From an uncultured Taibaiella sp. (lineage in GTDB: Bacteria; Bacteroidota; Bacteroidia; Chitinophagales; Chitinophagaceae): a stretch of 7,171 nucleotides of DNA. Positions 5,317 to 7,171 of the stretch are shown here, one piece after another. Position numbers and translations under genes: made by a program. The notes under the pieces were generated by a model. That model saw nothing but the letters and a program-made list of their open reading frames with translations. It made no database searches and was not told the DNA's origin. The DNA lies in contig CAMPJV010000130.1 of assembly GCA_946886975.1 (NCBI GenBank), forward strand, positions 1 to 7,171, written 5' to 3'. The stretch's first letter is position 1. Every line of letters starts with the position of its first letter.

Positions 5317-6792
5317 ATGGATAACCATCATTACAATACAACCAATTCTTTAACCGAAGCTGAAGCAGTATGGCATAAGTGTTTGAGTGTAATAAAAGAC
5401 AATGTGAACTGGCGTACCTTCCAGACCTGGTTCGAACCAATTCGCGCTGTCGCTCTTACCGGAAGTGTTTTGACGTTGCAGGTTCCAAGCCAGTTCTTTT
5501 ATGAGTGGCTGGAGGAGCATTATGTGGAACTTTTAGGGAAGACAATTAAAAGAGTTTTAGGAAAGGAAGGAAGACTGGAGTATCGCATACTTATGGAGAG
5601 CAGCTCTTCTCAGCGTTCACCAGCTTCTATCAATATGCCGGCGAGTACATACAACAAGCCGCCCAAAGAAAATAACTATGTGGACATGCCGTTGAAATGG
5701 GATGATCCGAATAATATAAAAACCCCTTACGCAATCCCTGGCTTGAAGCGCGTGCAGATAGACCCGCAGCTGAACGCCAATTACATCTTCGACAACTACA
5801 TCGAAGGTGATTGTAACCGGGTAGCCCGCTCTGCTGGTATGCACGTGGCACAGAAGCCTGGCGCTACTTCTTTCAACCCACTGGTTATTTTCGGTGGAGT
5901 AGGCTGGGGTAAGACACACCTTGTGCAGGCCATAGGCAATGAGGTTCGTCGTCTGCATCCCAACAAGGCTGTGCTCTACGTAAGTGCGGAGAAGTTTATC
6001 AATCAGTTCATAGATCACTCCAAGAATAATGAGATCAATGATTTTATACACTTCTATCAGCTGATAGATGTACTGATCCTTGACGATATTCATCTGTTCG
6101 TGCCTGCTACCAAGACGCAGGACGTATTCTTTGCCATATTCAATCACCTGCACCAGAGTGGTAAGCAGATCATCCTAACCAGCGATACTCCGCCAAAGGA
6201 CATGGAGGGTATGCAGGAGCGTTTGCTTAGCCGGTTCCGCTGGGGCCTGAATGCGGACATCCAGTCTCCCGACTTCGAGACGCGCCAGTTGATACTCCAG
6301 ATCAAGATGCGCCAGGAAGGCCTCGAGATACCTGACGATGTAGTGAAGTATGTCGCTTATAACGTACAGAGCAATGTACGTGAGCTGGAAGGAGCCTTGA
6401 TAGCATTATTCGCACAGGCTACGCTGAACAAGAAGGAAATCGACCTCGATCTCGCCAAGCGTGTCATGAAGAACTTCGTGAAGACGGCTGCGAGGGAGCT
6501 GACCATAGAGAACATCCAGAAGATGGTTTGTGAATACTTCCATCTGCCATACGATCGCCTGCTGGCTAAAACTCGTAAGCGTGAGGTAGTGCAGGCCCGC
6601 CAGATCACCATGTATCTTGCCAAGAAGTTCACAAAGAGCTCCCTTAAGAACATCGGTGAACACTTTGGAGGATTCGACCATACGACAGTGATACACTCCT
6701 GCCAGACGGTGGAAAACCTCATGGATACGGACTCCGAGTACAAGGAGCATCTCCTTGAGCTTCAGCAGAAAGTGCAATTGGCGAGCATCTAA
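5317..6792 (+). CDS. dnaA: chromosomal replication initiator DnaA
   Basis: The 491-residue product is the AAA+ initiator that binds DnaA boxes, melts the origin and helps load the replicative helicase. Domain I (about 14-95) shows VWHKCLSVIKDNVNWRTFQTWFEPI. A variable linker runs to about 150. The AAA+ domain begins around QLNANYIFDNYIEGDCNR (151-168). Walker A is GGVGWGKTH (193-201), Walker B is LILDDIH (253-259; D256, D257), sensor I is LTSD (287-290), the arginine finger is R306 in LLSRFRWGL, and sensor II is R355 in NVRELEGAL. Domain IV (about 390-480) has the basic KTRKREVVQARQI loop and the signature GGFDHTTVIHSC. Two departures stand out: W197 within Walker A, where Leu is usual, and F453 before DHTT, where Arg is usual. 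Length is normal. The gene is alone rather than beside dnaN, as is common in Bacteroidota, and is followed by two tRNA genes. Confidence 0.98.
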   Translation: MDNHHYNTTNSLTEAEAVWHKCLSVIKDNVNWRTFQTWFEPIRAVALTGSVLTLQVPSQFFYEWLEEHYVELLGKTIKRVLGKEGRLEYRILMESSSSQRSPASINMPASTYNKPPKENNYVDMPLKWDDPNNIKTPYAIPGLKRVQIDPQLNANYIFDNYIEGDCNRVARSAGMHVAQKPGATSFNPLVIFGGVGWGKTHLVQAIGNEVRRLHPNKAVLYVSAEKFINQFIDHSKNNEINDFIHFYQLIDVLILDDIHLFVPATKTQDVFFAIFNHLHQSGKQIILTSDTPPKDMEGMQERLLSRFRWGLNADIQSPDFETRQLILQIKMRQEGLEIPDDVVKYVAYNVQSNVRELEGALIALFAQATLNKKEIDLDLAKRVMKNFVKTAARELTIENIQKMVCEYFHLPYDRLLAKTRKREVVQARQITMYLAKKFTKSSLKNIGEHFGGFDHTTVIHSCQTVENLMDTDSEYKEHLLELQQKVQLASI

Positions 6793-6810
6793 AAAACCAG
6801 CTAAAATTAT

Positions 6811-6840
6811 TTTGTTTTTACTGCAGGAAAACTATCTTTG
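6811..6840 (+). promoter_or_regulatory. strong Bacteroidota-type promoter for tRNA-Ser
   Basis: TTTG at 6811-6814 and TATCTTTG at 6833-6840 (followed by C) match the -33 and -7 consensus exactly, with an 18-base spacer. Transcription would start near 6847, some 60 bases before the mature tRNA-Ser. A weaker second copy may follow: TTG at 6867-6869, 18 bases, then TACTTG at 6888-6893. Both -7-like elements sit after a CTGCAGG (6821 and 6878) and run into GCAG. The tRNA-Pro downstream has no obvious promoter of its own and may be read from here. Confidence 0.75.
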
Positions 6841-6844
6841 CAGT

Positions 6845-6858
6845 CCCTTTATAAAGGG
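6845..6858. repeat. 14-base perfect palindrome at the predicted tRNA transcription start
   Basis: CCCTTTATAAAGGG is fully self-complementary and begins five bases after the -7 element, so it covers the expected start site. It could be a site for a DNA-binding dimer or a structure at the 5' end of the precursor RNA. A chance origin is possible but 14 perfect bases is noteworthy at this location. Confidence 0.5.
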
Positions 6859-6906
6859 GTAAGCTCTTGTAAATACGCTGCAGGCAATACTTGCAGAAAT
6901 TAAATA

Positions 6907-6995
6907 GGTGAGGTGGGTGAGTGGCCGATACCAGTAGTTTGCTAAACTGCCGTACGCTTAATCGTGTACCGCGGGTTCGAATCCCGCCCTCACCG
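6907..6995 (+). tRNA. tRNA-Ser (anticodon GCT)
   Basis: The 89-base sequence folds as a class II tRNA. The acceptor is GGTGAGG (6907-6913) with CCTCACC (6988-6994) and discriminator G6995, as expected for serine. The D stem is GGT/ACC (6916-6918 and 6930-6932). The anticodon stem GTAGT/ACTGC encloses loop TTGCTAA with anticodon GCT at 6941-6943, reading AGC and AGU. A long variable arm occupies about 6951-6970. The T arm is GCGGG-TTCGAAT-CCCGC (6971-6987). CCA is not encoded; CAT follows. Confidence 0.97.
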
Positions 6996-7001
6996 CATAG
7001 T

Positions 7002-7015
7002 TCTTATTAATAAGA
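7002..7015. repeat. 14-base AT-rich palindrome after tRNA-Ser
   Basis: TCTTATTAATAAGA is perfectly self-complementary and lies seven bases after the tRNA-Ser end. It might form a weak stem in the precursor RNA or mark a processing or termination point, but it has no loop, few G/C pairs and no following U-tract, so I do not call it a terminator. Confidence 0.4.
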
Positions 7016-7051
7016 GTTTGAAGATCGGCATTCAGTGATCGAAAAACCATT

Positions 7052-7097
7052 TCCGGAACAACTGGAATTTGGAATTTTAGCACTGGAATTTTCCGGA
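7052..7097. repeat. inverted TCCGGAA/TTCCGGA pair enclosing GGAATTT direct repeats
   Basis: TCCGGAA (7052-7058) pairs with TTCCGGA (7091-7097) across 32 bases. Between and into the right arm, ACTGGAATTT occurs at 7061-7070 and again at 7082-7091, with a further GGAATTT at 7071-7077. The right arm ends four bases before tRNA-Pro. It may be a processing structure in a tRNA precursor or a decayed duplication. Confidence 0.4.
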
Positions 7098-7100
7098 GTA

Positions 7101-7171
7101 CGGGGAGTAGCGCAGGCCGGTAGCGCACCTGGTTTGGGACCAGGGGGTCGCAGGTTCGAATCCTGTCTCCC
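7101..7171 (+). tRNA. tRNA-Pro (anticodon TGG), cut by the window end
   Basis: The acceptor 5' strand CGGGGAG (7101-7107) pairs with CTCCC at the window edge; two acceptor bases and the discriminator are missing. The anticodon stem CCTGG/CCAGG (7128-7132 and 7140-7144) encloses TTTGGGA, with anticodon TGG at 7135-7137 reading CCA and, with wobble modification, other proline codons. The T arm is GCAGG-TTCGAAT-CCTGT (7150-7166), closing on a G-T pair. The sequence is otherwise a normal class I tRNA and should complete just outside the window. Confidence 0.95.

Noticed and set aside
5617..6153. 178-codon open frame on - inside dnaA
   Set aside because: Antisense to the AAA+ core of dnaA, which is unmistakable on +; no domain is recognisable.

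Overview
This window looks like chromosomal core DNA from a Bacteroidota (Bacteroidetes) bacterium, possibly Chitinophagaceae-like; the family-level guess is inference. The evidence is the LptD C-terminus with its RDLHCWEM segment, the Bacteroidota style of DnaA, promoter-like TTTG / TAnnTTTG elements instead of sigma70 boxes, genes whose starts are preceded by A/T-rich sequence without Shine-Dalgarno motifs, and a 5'-nucleotidase split into two genes.

Layout from left to right. Positions 1-366 hold the 3' end of an outer-membrane LPS-assembly (LptD) gene on the + strand. A 148-base gap with a candidate promoter leads to a complete 2-oxo acid dehydrogenase E2 (lipoyl acyltransferase) gene on + (515-1891), closed by a hairpin terminator. 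A convergent intergenic region follows. It carries an array of six 11-base tandem repeats bracketed by a short inverted repeat. Next is nhaA on the - strand (2117-3304), a Na+/H+ antiporter. A 105-base divergent spacer with a candidate promoter opens a two-gene + strand operon (3410-5075). Its first gene is a lipoprotein with the 5'-nucleotidase C-terminal domain; its second is a Tat-exported metallophosphatase with the catalytic domain. Together they are the two halves of a UshA-type nucleotidase, in reversed order. A 241-base leader region with a T10 tract and a possible 4-codon leader ORF precedes dnaA (5317-6792). The window ends with a strong promoter, tRNA-Ser(GCU) and tRNA-Pro(UGG), the last cut by the window edge by an estimated three bases.

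The genes are mostly independent housekeeping functions: envelope biogenesis, acyl-CoA production, ion homeostasis, nucleotide salvage in the periplasm, replication initiation and translation. Only the nucleotidase pair clearly works together. I see no mobile element, CRISPR array, phage gene or defence cassette, and no convincing new multi-gene system. The items most worth a second look are the 11-base repeat array, the tiny ORF with an unusually good Shine-Dalgarno upstream of dnaA, the split and reversed nucleotidase, and a phenylalanine in the DnaA DNA-binding signature.
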